DNA from: Planctomycetota bacterium
GTDB taxonomy: Bacteria > Planctomycetota > Planctomycetia > Pirellulales > Pirellulaceae
Direction of reading: 5' to 3'
DNA: 52,591 bases
Assembly: GCA_017303505.1 (NCBI GenBank)
Contig: JAFLCP010000043.1
Span: forward strand, 1-52,591
The notes beneath the pieces are model-generated. The model was not told the origin of the DNA and did not search any database. It saw only the letters and a list, made by a program, of their open reading frames with translations. The position numbers were made by a program, and so were the translations under genes. Positions within the stretch are counted from its first letter, which is position 1, and the number at the start of each line of letters is the position of its first letter. Positions 26,521 through 34,164 of this stretch are shown here, in pieces.

Positions 26521-27321
26521 CTACAAATGACCGCAGCATGCACAGTTTGCGCGGCGCTGAATTCTTAACGTTTTGAAGCTCATGGAATTAAAATCACATC
26601 TTAAGAGTTTACCATACAGTGGCTGGCCAAATTGGCCAATGATCTTGAGTGCCTCCATGGCAGCCATGCTGGCAATCGTTCCCGAGACTGCCCCAAACAC
26701 CGGGAACTGACGCTTCCAATTGGCTGGTATCTCGGGATACAAACACTGCAGACAAGGCGTTTGTCCGGGGAAAATTGAAGTGATTTGCGCTTCCATCTCA
26801 TACATCGCGCATTCGACCAGTGGTTTTTTTTGAGCGACACATTGACGATTCATAGCGAACCGCTCCTGAAACAACGGCGCACAATCGACGACCAAGTCCA
26901 CTTGCGCTACAAGGGGTTCAGCATTCTCCTCGTTGATGTTCTGGTCGATGACGGTCAAATCGATGCGCGGATTTAACTCTTTCAATCTTCTTTTGATCGA
27001 TTCGCTGCGCGGCTTTCCAATCCAATCGTAGGTCATAAGAAGTTGGCGGTTTAGATCACTGGGTTTGACGTTGCCCGCATGAGCGATGAACATTTTGCCG
27101 ATTCCCGCCGCAGCGAGTTGTAGGGCAACCACACCACCTACGCCGCCACAGCGTGAGATAAGGACGGCCGCATTTTTCAGCTTCCGCTGTCCCAGCTCCC
27201 CGAAGTTGCGCACCCACATTTGCCACTCGTAAATCGCGTGTTCTTCGGGGGTCAGTTCAGGAAGTGGATTCATTGGATTGCTGGGCTCCATGTCTAGAGA
27301 ATTTAGCAAAGTCGCCTTCAT
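26521..27321 (-). CDS. Divergent E1-like (ThiF/HesA family) protein
   Basis: ThiF-fold protein, 266 residues. The ATG at 27321 has AGGGG 8 bases upstream and is preferred to an upstream in-frame start at 27345. It keeps the glycine-rich loop (CGGVGGVVAL, 58-67), the arginine-finger region (DLNRQ, 89-93) and two zinc-type Cys pairs (C190/C193, C260/C263). It departs from MoeB elsewhere: the DxTDN motif is VDCAPLFQER (about 145-154), and the position of the conserved catalytic cysteine holds FPVFGAVSG, with no cysteine. It may be a specialised activator or a non-catalytic partner. First gene of the three-gene set; opposite, a small + strand gene begins 284 bp away. Confidence 0.85.
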   Translation of the reverse strand: MKATLLNSLDMEPSNPMNPLPELTPEEHAIYEWQMWVRNFGELGQRKLKNAAVLISRCGGVGGVVALQLAAAGIGKMFIAHAGNVKPSDLNRQLLMTYDWIGKPRSESIKRRLKELNPRIDLTVIDQNINEENAEPLVAQVDLVVDCAPLFQERFAMNRQCVAQKKPLVECAMYEMEAQITSIFPGQTPCLQCLYPEIPANWKRQFPVFGAVSGTIASMAAMEALKIIGQFGQPLYGKLLRCDFNSMSFKTLRIQRRANCACCGHL

Positions 27322-27605
27322 CTGCAGGACCCCTAGAGCGCTCAACGGCAGGATTTATCGAAATCTTCTTTGAACTGCACTCGGGGGCTTAATGCAAACT
27401 GACTGCAGCGTCGCTGTCTGCTTGCTGGTAACGCGATGCAGAATACAGCTCGCGCGTTTGTATGGGTTATTCCGGCAGGGAAGGTGTGAATTAGTAGGTC
27501 GACGCTATCCAGAGTGGGTAATCTCCACCCTTTTTGAACTACGGTTTCTACAGGTTAGTGTAAAGAGCCAAGAACGATTTACGAGACTATTTGGGGAATA
27601 CCCTA

Positions 27606-27812
27606 ATGCTGAAAAGTCATTTGATTGTACCGACAATTTGCGTCGGGATTGTCGCCGCCATGGTCGCCAAAACCTTTTGTGAAGTCTTGAGCGTAGCCGA
27701 ACCGTGGAAGTCACCGCTCTTGGGAGCTGTCGTCGCTACTGCGGTGCTTAGCGCATTAGCCAGCTACCAACGTCGGTTGGAAGCTCGTAAGAGTCCGTTG
27801 ACATCGAAGTGA
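27606..27812 (+). CDS. Small two-helix membrane protein
   Basis: A 68-residue frame with two hydrophobic segments (about 6-27 and 40-58) separated by a short loop (SVAEPWKSP), and a basic, hydrophilic end. The ATG at 27606 has GGGGA 8 bases upstream, which supports real translation; a TTG at 27591 would overlap that site. It is alone on the + strand between two - strand groups and ends 16 bp from the convergent DUF4261 gene. No family recognised. Confidence 0.5.
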   Translation: MLKSHLIVPTICVGIVAAMVAKTFCEVLSVAEPWKSPLLGAVVATAVLSALASYQRRLEARKSPLTSK

Positions 27813-27828
27813 TTTCGCCACAACGTAC

Positions 27829-28650
27829 TCACTCAAACAAAATCTTGTAGACTTTGCGCGATTTGTCGATCATGCTCGGCTGATGACGCACGACGATTCT
27901 CTCGTTTTCATCCGAACCGATCGTGTCGCCATCTTTGATTACGGCTCCGGTCGTCACCAAATAGTGGGCGACATGGCAAACGTATTCAAATAGCTCGCTA
28001 AGTTCCATGTCGCTGTGATCGACTTCGATCTCCATCAATCCGAACTGATTCATCCCGAGTGTGTATAGAGCGACCTCATCATCCCCAGCGGAGAGGAATT
28101 GAAATCGCATCACTGCAGGCAGCGGGATGTGTTCTTCGGAAACTTCTTCGCAAAAACCTTCGAAGGTTTCACGGTTGTTACAAACCGAACCATGGCCCCA
28201 GTAAACGCCCAGGCCGTCATAAAGTTCGAGGGCAACCAACGCGAGTCGTACAATAGCGACTACAGCTTCGATCGGTGAATACTCGCCGCTGCCTGCGATG
28301 GTCACAATGACATGGCAGGTATGTTTGGCAACTTCTTCGCGGCCATTGGGCCACAGGAAATTATCCTCTGCGTTGTTCTCCGCTTCCTCGTTGGGAATAG
28401 GCGCGGGCATCATCGCCAGAAACCCGACGGCATCTGAGCCTTTTTGAATCGAAACAATATTCGGATCGGAGGCATCCGCTGAATATTCTTTTCCCAAGAT
28501 TCGCTGCACAACTTTGTTGGCTCGCTGAGTCTCAATGGTCGTGGGTGTTTCGCATAGAACAAAACAAAACATCGGCGTGCGGCTTTCGTCTTCCTGCTGT
28601 TCCGCATTTTTGTTTTTGTTCTTGCGCCGAAAGAAGTCGAACATGCCCAT
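27829..28650 (-). CDS. DUF4261 domain protein
   Basis: Cytoplasmic protein of unknown function, 273 residues. The N-terminus (MGMFDFFRRKNKNK) is short, amphipathic then basic. The domain is recognised by pattern: VGFLAMMPAPIPNEEAE, W near residue 100, TCHVIVTIAG, a helical stretch IVRLALVALELYDG and GVYWGHGSV. No enzyme motif is seen. Last gene of the run from 31454; 35 bp after the methyltransferase-like gene. Family call from memory of the motif pattern. Confidence 0.75.
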   Translation of the reverse strand: MGMFDFFRRKNKNKNAEQQEDESRTPMFCFVLCETPTTIETQRANKVVQRILGKEYSADASDPNIVSIQKGSDAVGFLAMMPAPIPNEEAENNAEDNFLWPNGREEVAKHTCHVIVTIAGSGEYSPIEAVVAIVRLALVALELYDGLGVYWGHGSVCNNRETFEGFCEEVSEEHIPLPAVMRFQFLSAGDDEVALYTLGMNQFGLMEIEVDHSDMELSELFEYVCHVAHYLVTTGAVIKDGDTIGSDENERIVVRHQPSMIDKSRKVYKILFE

Positions 28651-28685
28651 GAGAAATTCTCTGATTGAAAAGATGTTGCAGTCGG

Positions 28686-29306
28686 TTATCGGTGGCTAAC
28701 TTTTCGATATGCTTCGACTTGATACGGACCAAGGAACATTAAGAGTATGGCGCCTGGACGCGCGAATCGCTCGAAAATGTCCTGCATGTAAAACTCTTCG
28801 CCTGGAAATGGATAAACGAAGATAACGGAGAAGTCGTCCACTTGCATATCATATTTTTCATAGGCGGGAGGTGGATCGGCTTGAAGGCAAACGTAGGAGC
28901 GTCCCTTTTCCGCTAAGGCCTTGGCACCGCGTGGTAAGAAATTTCCTTGCCACAATTCCACATCTACATTGTGGCGTTGGTGCAATTTTTTGGCTTCATC
29001 GATAAGCGGATCTTCCGCTTCGATGCCAACAGAATTAAAGCCCGCCAGGGAGGCAAGTGCGGCAATAACGGCGAAGCCACAACCCCATTCGCAAAAACTG
29101 TTGCCATCGGCAAGGTTATTGCTCTTGATGTAATCGATGGCGCCCCAAATCAAGCGAAAGTCGGAGGCAACAAATTGATGAACTTTATGCTGTTTGAACA
29201 GATCCCAAAAAGCCTCGATCTGTTCATCCGCATCGAGCAACAGTCGATCGACTTCTGCGGGGAAGGTATCCACTTCAAATTCGATCGGTACTTCGCGTAA
29301 TGGCAT
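28686..29306 (-). CDS. Class I SAM-dependent methyltransferase-like protein
   Basis: 206 residues. SAM-binding motif I is FCEWGCGFAVIAALASLAGF and the acidic end of strand 2 is VGIEAED, so a Rossmann methyltransferase fold is likely. The post-motif region reads QADPPPAYEKYD, where many methyltransferases have (D/N)PP(Y/F). The ATG at 29306 is 5 bp after the thiG stop and has GGTGA upstream; a TTG at 29318 would overlap thiG. Substrate unknown. Position directly after thiG suggests cotranscription but not necessarily thiamine function. Confidence 0.75.
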   Translation of the reverse strand: MPLREVPIEFEVDTFPAEVDRLLLDADEQIEAFWDLFKQHKVHQFVASDFRLIWGAIDYIKSNNLADGNSFCEWGCGFAVIAALASLAGFNSVGIEAEDPLIDEAKKLHQRHNVDVELWQGNFLPRGAKALAEKGRSYVCLQADPPPAYEKYDMQVDDFSVIFVYPFPGEEFYMQDIFERFARPGAILLMFLGPYQVEAYRKVSHR

Positions 29307-29311
29307 AGGGA

Positions 29312-30175
29312 TCACCAAGGTCGCGATGTAATGACGCCCGTTTCAGGGCTGCTTGCCTGGGCGTACAATCGCTTTGGCATTCGACCGGCCAGATACGCTT
29401 TTCGTCCTGCAAGGGCTGCTAGCTTCATAGCTTCAGCCATGAGGATAGGGTGTCTTGCATAGGCAATAGCCGAGTTGAGCAAAACGCCATCGGCTCCAAG
29501 TTCAAAGGCAACGGCCACATCGCTGGCTGTTCCGACACCGGCATCAACAATGACTGGATAGTCTGGATCGTCGCCTTTAAGGTTCTCCAGAATGATTCGC
29601 AGGTTATTGGGATTGAGGATCCCCTGCCCTGACCCGATCGGACTTCCTGCGGGCATAACGGAAGTGGCACCGATGTCTTTCAGTCGGCGGGCGACAATCG
29701 GGTCATCGCTGCTATAAACAAGAACTTGAAAACCGTCGTCCACCAACATCTTGCAGGCTTCAACTGTGGCAATCGGATCGGGCAGCAAGGTTTTGCTGTC
29801 GCCAAGTACTTCTAGCTTCACCCAGTCGGCCCCAGGGTTTTCCAAAGCTCGCAGAATTTCTCGCCCCAATTTGGCCACGCGAACGGCATCGGCTGCGTTG
29901 TAGCAACCGGCCGTATTGGGAAGCAAAAGATATTTATCGGGATCGATGAATTCGAGCAGGTTCTTGCCTTGTCGATCGTAAAGCCGCTCGCGACGAACAG
30001 CTACGGTGACACATTGCGACCCTGAAGCAGCCAACGAATCCCGCATCAGTTCGGGCGTATCAAATCGCCCCGATCCGACTATGAGTCGACTATCGAGAAG
30101 GTATTTGCCAAGTTTGAGAGGTTGGTCCGACAATACGCTAGTCGGAGTGGCAGCCTCGGACGATGCTTCGCTCAT
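29312..30175 (-). CDS. thiG: Thiazole synthase
   Basis: Forms the thiazole phosphate of thiamine from deoxyxylulose 5-phosphate, dehydroglycine and ThiS thiocarboxylate. The TIM-barrel protein of 287 residues shows [26 protein letters not shown], the Schiff-base lysine in [22 protein letters not shown] and [20 protein letters not shown]. The N-terminal ~20 residues (Ser/Ala-rich) are an extension over most ThiG proteins. It follows thiS by 44 bp. I see no TPP riboswitch ahead of this gene run. Confidence 0.97.
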   Translation of the reverse strand: MSEASSEAATPTSVLSDQPLKLGKYLLDSRLIVGSGRFDTPELMRDSLAASGSQCVTVAVRRERLYDRQGKNLLEFIDPDKYLLLPNTAGCYNAADAVRVAKLGREILRALENPGADWVKLEVLGDSKTLLPDPIATVEACKMLVDDGFQVLVYSSDDPIVARRLKDIGATSVMPAGSPIGSGQGILNPNNLRIILENLKGDDPDYPVIVDAGVGTASDVAVAFELGADGVLLNSAIAYARHPILMAEAMKLAALAGRKAYLAGRMPKRLYAQASSPETGVITSRPW

Positions 30176-30219
30176 AACAGATCTTTCGCAATGGACCGAC
30201 TTTTATCAGCCGCGTTTTT

Positions 30220-30432
30220 TCAGCCGCCTCCGACCAAAGTTACCACTTCAATCACATCGCGAGCTTGTACCTCGCGTTGGTTTCGTTGATCGCGAGGCAA
30301 AATTTCACCGTTCAATTCAACAGCGACAAAGCGGCTATTAATGGCCGCCTCTTGCAATAGTTGCTCAACGGTCAAGCCCGCAGAGATCTGCCGGTCCTGA
30401 CCGTTGAAGACTATGGTAATCGGGTTGTCCAT
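30220..30432 (-). CDS. thiS: Thiamine sulfur carrier ThiS
   Basis: Ubiquitin-fold carrier of the sulfur for the thiazole ring, 70 residues. The start MDNPITIVFNGQ and LTVEQLLQE are typical, and the end is EVVTLVGGG, where the terminal glycine is thiocarboxylated. ThiS proteins ending GGG are known in other bacteria. It lies 23 bp after the sugar isomerase gene and 44 bp before thiG. The E1-type activator may be one of the two encoded at 25056-27321. Confidence 0.93.
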   Translation of the reverse strand: MDNPITIVFNGQDRQISAGLTVEQLLQEAAINSRFVAVELNGEILPRDQRNQREVQARDVIEVVTLVGGG

Positions 30433-30455
30433 AAAAGGTAATCAACCGTCGCTCA

Positions 30456-31454
30456 TTATTCTTTTTCGAATGCCGAATCAAACGCGCGATTGCTTGGATG
30501 GAAATCAAGACGCTTTACGAAGCCAGCCGCTTCGCGCGCACCAAATTCACGATCCATGCCGCTATCTTCCCACTCAACGGAGAGTGGGCCTTGATACCCA
30601 ATGTCATTGAGAGCGCGGATGATTTCTTCAAAGTTGACTGCACCGCGACCTGGAGAGCGGAAGTCCCAGCCGCGTCGTGGGTCACCAAAGTTGATATGGC
30701 TACCTAAGATACCACTCTTGCCATTGAGCTTGGTGATCGCATCTTTGATGTGCACATGATAAATACGATCAGGGAATGCTCGGATGAATTCTACAGGATC
30801 AACGCCTTGCCAAATCAAATGGCTTGGATCGAAGTTGAAGCCAAACTCTTCGCGATGGTCGAGTGCATCTAGAGCCTTCTGAGCGGAATAAAGGTCGAAA
30901 GCGATTTCGGTGGGATGAACTTCCAGTGCGAATTTGACTCCGCATTCACCAAAGACGTCCAAAATAGGATTGAAGCGTTCGGCCAGCAGTTTGTAGCCGT
31001 CGTCGATCATCTTTTGTGGCACGGGTGGGAAGGAATAGTTCAAGTGCCAGATGCTTGAACCAGTGAAACCGTTAACAACACCCACGCCGAACTTTTGAGC
31101 TGCGCGAGCGGTTTGCTTCAACTCTTCGATCGCTCGTTTGTTGACGCCAGCAGGATCACCATCGCCCCAAACATAGGGAGGCAGAATTGCCTTGTGTCGT
31201 GAATCGATATGATCGAGTACCGCTTGGCCCACCAAGTGAGCACTGATAGCATGGCATTGCAGATCGTACTTTTCCAATTGTTCGCGTTTGGCGGCGCAGT
31301 AGCCATCTTCTTTAACAGCTCGCTCTACTTCGAAGTGGTCGCCCCAGCAGGCGAGTTCAATTCCGTCGTATCCGAAGTCCTTGGTCATGCGAGCCATTTG
31401 TTCGAGTGGCAAGTCAGCCCATTGACCGGTAAATAGCGTGACGGGTCGTCCCAT
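30456..31454 (-). CDS. Sugar phosphate isomerase/epimerase (xylose isomerase-like TIM barrel)
   Basis: 332 residues of the AP-endonuclease/xylose isomerase-like barrel. Metal ligands expected in the family are seen: Glu in FALEVHPTE, Asp and His in [10 protein letters not shown], His in VHIKDA, and Glu in LSVEWED. No signal peptide, so cytosolic. ATG at 31454 with AAGGAG 8 bases upstream. It leads the run thiS-thiG-methyltransferase-DUF4261. Exact substrate cannot be told; many planctomycete members have unknown sugars or inosose-type substrates. Confidence 0.88.
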   Translation of the reverse strand: MGRPVTLFTGQWADLPLEQMARMTKDFGYDGIELACWGDHFEVERAVKEDGYCAAKREQLEKYDLQCHAISAHLVGQAVLDHIDSRHKAILPPYVWGDGDPAGVNKRAIEELKQTARAAQKFGVGVVNGFTGSSIWHLNYSFPPVPQKMIDDGYKLLAERFNPILDVFGECGVKFALEVHPTEIAFDLYSAQKALDALDHREEFGFNFDPSHLIWQGVDPVEFIRAFPDRIYHVHIKDAITKLNGKSGILGSHINFGDPRRGWDFRSPGRGAVNFEEIIRALNDIGYQGPLSVEWEDSGMDREFGAREAAGFVKRLDFHPSNRAFDSAFEKE

Positions 31455-31466
31455 GGAGAGGTCTCC
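31455..31466 (-). promoter_or_regulatory. Hairpin over the isomerase ribosome-binding site
   Basis: On the - strand the Shine-Dalgarno GGAG can pair with CTCC four bases later (GGAG-ACCT-CTCC), directly before the ATG at 31454. A four-base-pair stem is weak, but it contains exactly the ribosome-binding bases. Confidence 0.25.
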
Positions 31467-31832
31467 TTAGAAGAGGGTTGGAGGCGTTGGTAAAACGCTC
31501 AGTTTGAACGATCCAAGGGTACTTGAGTAGTACCGGATGCCCTTAGAAGGGGATAACCTTTCACGGAATTTTCCGGAAGTGGCACTCAGGCAGACTTTAC
31601 CTTCACTTGGTAAGCTCCTTGGAGTGGAATTCTGTATAGCGTAGAGTGCCGAATTGCGGATATGGATGTAATCAATTTGCCAATGCGCGGTAGAGCCTGC
31701 CTAAGTTTATCGTCGACGCAAATCGACGCTTGCCAGCCGAAAGGGGAGTATGTGGCGACATCACACGTACAATTGTACGTGTGACTTAGAGGCCGTGGGG
31801 TTCACAGGAAAACTGCCTGGGAGTTTCCAGCT
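31467..31832. other. Noncoding spacer between isomerase and UXS genes
   Basis: This 366-bp spacer holds no supportable gene or RNA gene. Apart from the 24-bp palindrome (31761-31784) I see no clear promoter hexamers, TPP riboswitch sequence or terminator with a T-run. Confidence 0.5.
31761..31784. repeat. Perfect 24-bp palindrome
   Basis: Arms TCACACGTACAA (31761-31772) and TTGTACGTGTGA (31773-31784) are exact reverse complements with no spacer. It lies 49 bp after the UDP-xylose synthase stop and 307 bp before the isomerase start on the - strand. No T-run follows on either strand, so a dimeric-protein binding site fits better than a terminator. Ten bases of the arm (TCACACGTAA versus TCACACGTAC, 9 identical) recur at the end of the neighbouring gene (31833-31842). 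Confidence 0.85.
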
Positions 31833-32810
31833 TCACACGTAATTTGGTGTAGGTGGACGGTAGTTGCTGAGATCGATCGACTTGAACCAGTCGATGGTCT
31901 TCTGCAAGCCTTCCTGCAAAGGAATCTTGGGTTGCCATTGCAGTTTCTCCTTGGCAAGCGTGATGTCGGGACGGCGTCGCGTTGGATCGTCTTGTGGCAG
32001 TGGCCGGTTCACAATCTTCGAAGCGGCTCCCGTTTGCTTGATGACCATCTCCGCTAGTTCGCCAATCGTGAATTCACCTGGGTTCCCGATATTCACTGGC
32101 CCAATGAACGAATCAGGCGCATTCATGGTGCGAATGATGCCTTCTACCAAATCGTCGCGATAGCAGAATGAGCGGGTCTGGGAACCATCACCAAAAATCG
32201 TAATGTCCTTGCCCGTAATCGCTTGTCGTATAAAGTTCGACACCACGCGACCGTCATACGGATGCATACGTGGGCCGTACGTATTGAAAATTCGCACAAT
32301 GCGAATATTGACTTTGTTTTGCCGGTGATAATCCATGAACAACGTTTCGGCGACACGTTTCCCTTCATCATAACACGCGCGTGGACCAATCGGATTCACA
32401 CTGCCGCGATAGCTCTCCGGTTGCGGATGCACTTCAGGGTCACCGTAGATCTCACTGGTTGAAGCCAACAATATCTTGGCTCCGCATCGTTTGGCCATAC
32501 CGAGCATATTGATCGACCCCATCACCGAGGTCTTGATGGTCTTGATCGCGTTGAATTGGTAGTGGCCCGGAGCTGCCGGGCAGGCCATGTGATAAACCTG
32601 ATCCACTTCCAAGAAAATCGGCAAGGTAACATCGTGCCGAATCAACTCGAAGTTCGGTTTATTGAGCAAATGGACAATGTTCGATTTTTGACTGGTGAAG
32701 AAATTGTCCAAGCAGATGACGTCGTGCCCTTCGGCTACCAACCTCTCGCAAATGTGCGAGCCCAAAAAACCTGCTCCACCAGTAACCAAGATTCGCTTAA
32801 TCTCAGGCAT
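31833..32810 (-). CDS. UDP-glucuronate decarboxylase (UDP-xylose synthase type)
   Basis: NAD-dependent short-chain dehydrogenase that converts UDP-glucuronate to UDP-xylose for cell-surface polysaccharides. In 325 residues: nucleotide motif [10 protein letters not shown] (10-19), the family block [10 protein letters not shown] (76-85), [19 protein letters not shown], active-site T118 in LASTSEIYG, then Y147 and K151 in ACYDEGKR. This pattern separates UXS from other epimerases. Cytosolic. It is 122 bp downstream of the aldo/keto reductase on the same strand. Confidence 0.92.
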   Translation of the reverse strand: MPEIKRILVTGGAGFLGSHICERLVAEGHDVICLDNFFTSQKSNIVHLLNKPNFELIRHDVTLPIFLEVDQVYHMACPAAPGHYQFNAIKTIKTSVMGSINMLGMAKRCGAKILLASTSEIYGDPEVHPQPESYRGSVNPIGPRACYDEGKRVAETLFMDYHRQNKVNIRIVRIFNTYGPRMHPYDGRVVSNFIRQAITGKDITIFGDGSQTRSFCYRDDLVEGIIRTMNAPDSFIGPVNIGNPGEFTIGELAEMVIKQTGAASKIVNRPLPQDDPTRRRPDITLAKEKLQWQPKIPLQEGLQKTIDWFKSIDLSNYRPPTPNYV

Positions 32811-32932
32811 TGTCGCATCCTTCTCGAAATGGTGAGCAAGGTATCAACGCTTCCAACGCTAGTCTTCCCGCTCACACTCCCCAATAAGCTACCATCTCAA
32901 AGGTTTTGGGGAAAGCGGCGGATTGGTGGGCG

Positions 32933-33970
32933 TTACAATCGGCGTAAGCCATCTTCAGTCATAGGGTTTGGTATGTCGATGTCGATCTGATCGATACGCT
33001 TGAGCGTTTCGGAATCCAAAACCACATCGGCTGCTAGAAGACTTTCGTTAAGCTGGGTAACTGAGGTAGCCCCGACGATCGTGGAAGCGACGAAGTCATG
33101 CTGCTTGCTCCAGGCAACAGCAAGCGTAACTGCGGATATCCCGAGATCTTTAGCGATCGCGCCAACACGTTCAGCGGTTTCCACGGTTCGCGGGTTGACA
33201 AATCGTGCGGCCATCATTTTCTGTCGAGGCTGACCATTATGGATGTAATCATAAAAGCGTGAGCCAAGAGGGGCCCCGGTTTTGTATTTGCCGGTGAGTA
33301 CGCCACCCCCTAAGGGCGAATAGGGGAGCAAGCTAACCGATTCGCGTCGGCACACTTGCGCCAGTTCGCTCTCGCAGCGTCGATTGATCAAGCTGAAATT
33401 GTTTTGCACCGTGACATACCGAGCTGTTCCATGTTTTTCTGCGGACCATAAGCTCTTCATCAAGCCCCATGAGGTTTCATTCGAGCAGCCGATCGCGCGC
33501 ACTTTCCCTTGGTCGATCAATTTTGTTAGAGCACCGAGGACTTCTTCGTAGGGCATGCCGTGATCGGGCCAATGCGTTTGATACAGATCGATGTAGTCGG
33601 TTTGTAGTCGCTTGAGGCTTCCTTCGACAGCTGCAAAGATTTGGCGTTGATCAAGCGCCGTTTTGCCAAAACGAATCGGAGGTGTAAACCAGCCGTGACC
33701 TGGCCCAGCGATTTTGGTCGCGAGAATCAACGATTCACGCGGTTTGTCCTTAAGCCACTGGCCAACAATTTCTTCTGTTCGCCCGGCCCATTCGGCTTTC
33801 GGTGGAACAGGATAAAGTTCAGCCAAATCAAAGAAATCGACGCCGCATTCGACCGCGCGATCCATCATTTCAAACGCTTGTTGCGCGGTTGATTGAGAAC
33901 CAAATGTCATCGTTCCCAAGCAAATTTCTGAAACCGTGATTCCGCTATTGCCTAAGCGTCGCTTTCGCAT
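32933..33970 (-). CDS. Aldo/keto reductase (Tas-like)
   Basis: NADPH-dependent oxidoreductase, 345 residues. The catalytic tetrad is complete: D48, Y53, K86 and H133 ([24 protein letters not shown]). [13 protein letters not shown] near the C-terminus is the cofactor-binding segment. [20 protein letters not shown] resembles E. coli Tas. ATG at 33970 with GAGG 6 bases upstream. Substrate unknown. Divergent from the DUF1549 gene, with 194 bp between. Confidence 0.9.
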   Translation of the reverse strand: MRKRRLGNSGITVSEICLGTMTFGSQSTAQQAFEMMDRAVECGVDFFDLAELYPVPPKAEWAGRTEEIVGQWLKDKPRESLILATKIAGPGHGWFTPPIRFGKTALDQRQIFAAVEGSLKRLQTDYIDLYQTHWPDHGMPYEEVLGALTKLIDQGKVRAIGCSNETSWGLMKSLWSAEKHGTARYVTVQNNFSLINRRCESELAQVCRRESVSLLPYSPLGGGVLTGKYKTGAPLGSRFYDYIHNGQPRQKMMAARFVNPRTVETAERVGAIAKDLGISAVTLAVAWSKQHDFVASTIVGATSVTQLNESLLAADVVLDSETLKRIDQIDIDIPNPMTEDGLRRL

Positions 33971-34164
33971 CGTGTGCCTCGTTTAGAATTTGCGCATGTT
34001 TATTAAGTCGTAATTTTAGCACAGATGCTGGTTTCGAGGGGAGACGCTGCGAGAGTGTTACTCGGCCTGCAATGGAAGAAATTCCTTGCATGTGACTGGC
34101 AAAACACGTATCCTGTCGTTCACCCCTTCCACGACATGTTAGACCTCGACCCACCATACCCCTC

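Noticed and set aside
27392..27682. 96-residue + frame upstream of the small membrane protein
   Set aside because: Cys/Arg-rich composition, no ribosome-binding site, and it overlaps the better-supported frame at 27606.
31761..31784. Palindrome as an intrinsic terminator
   Set aside because: No T-run follows the stem on either strand.
31455..31832. TPP riboswitch for the thiS-thiG run
   Set aside because: I could not find the conserved TPP riboswitch elements on the - strand.
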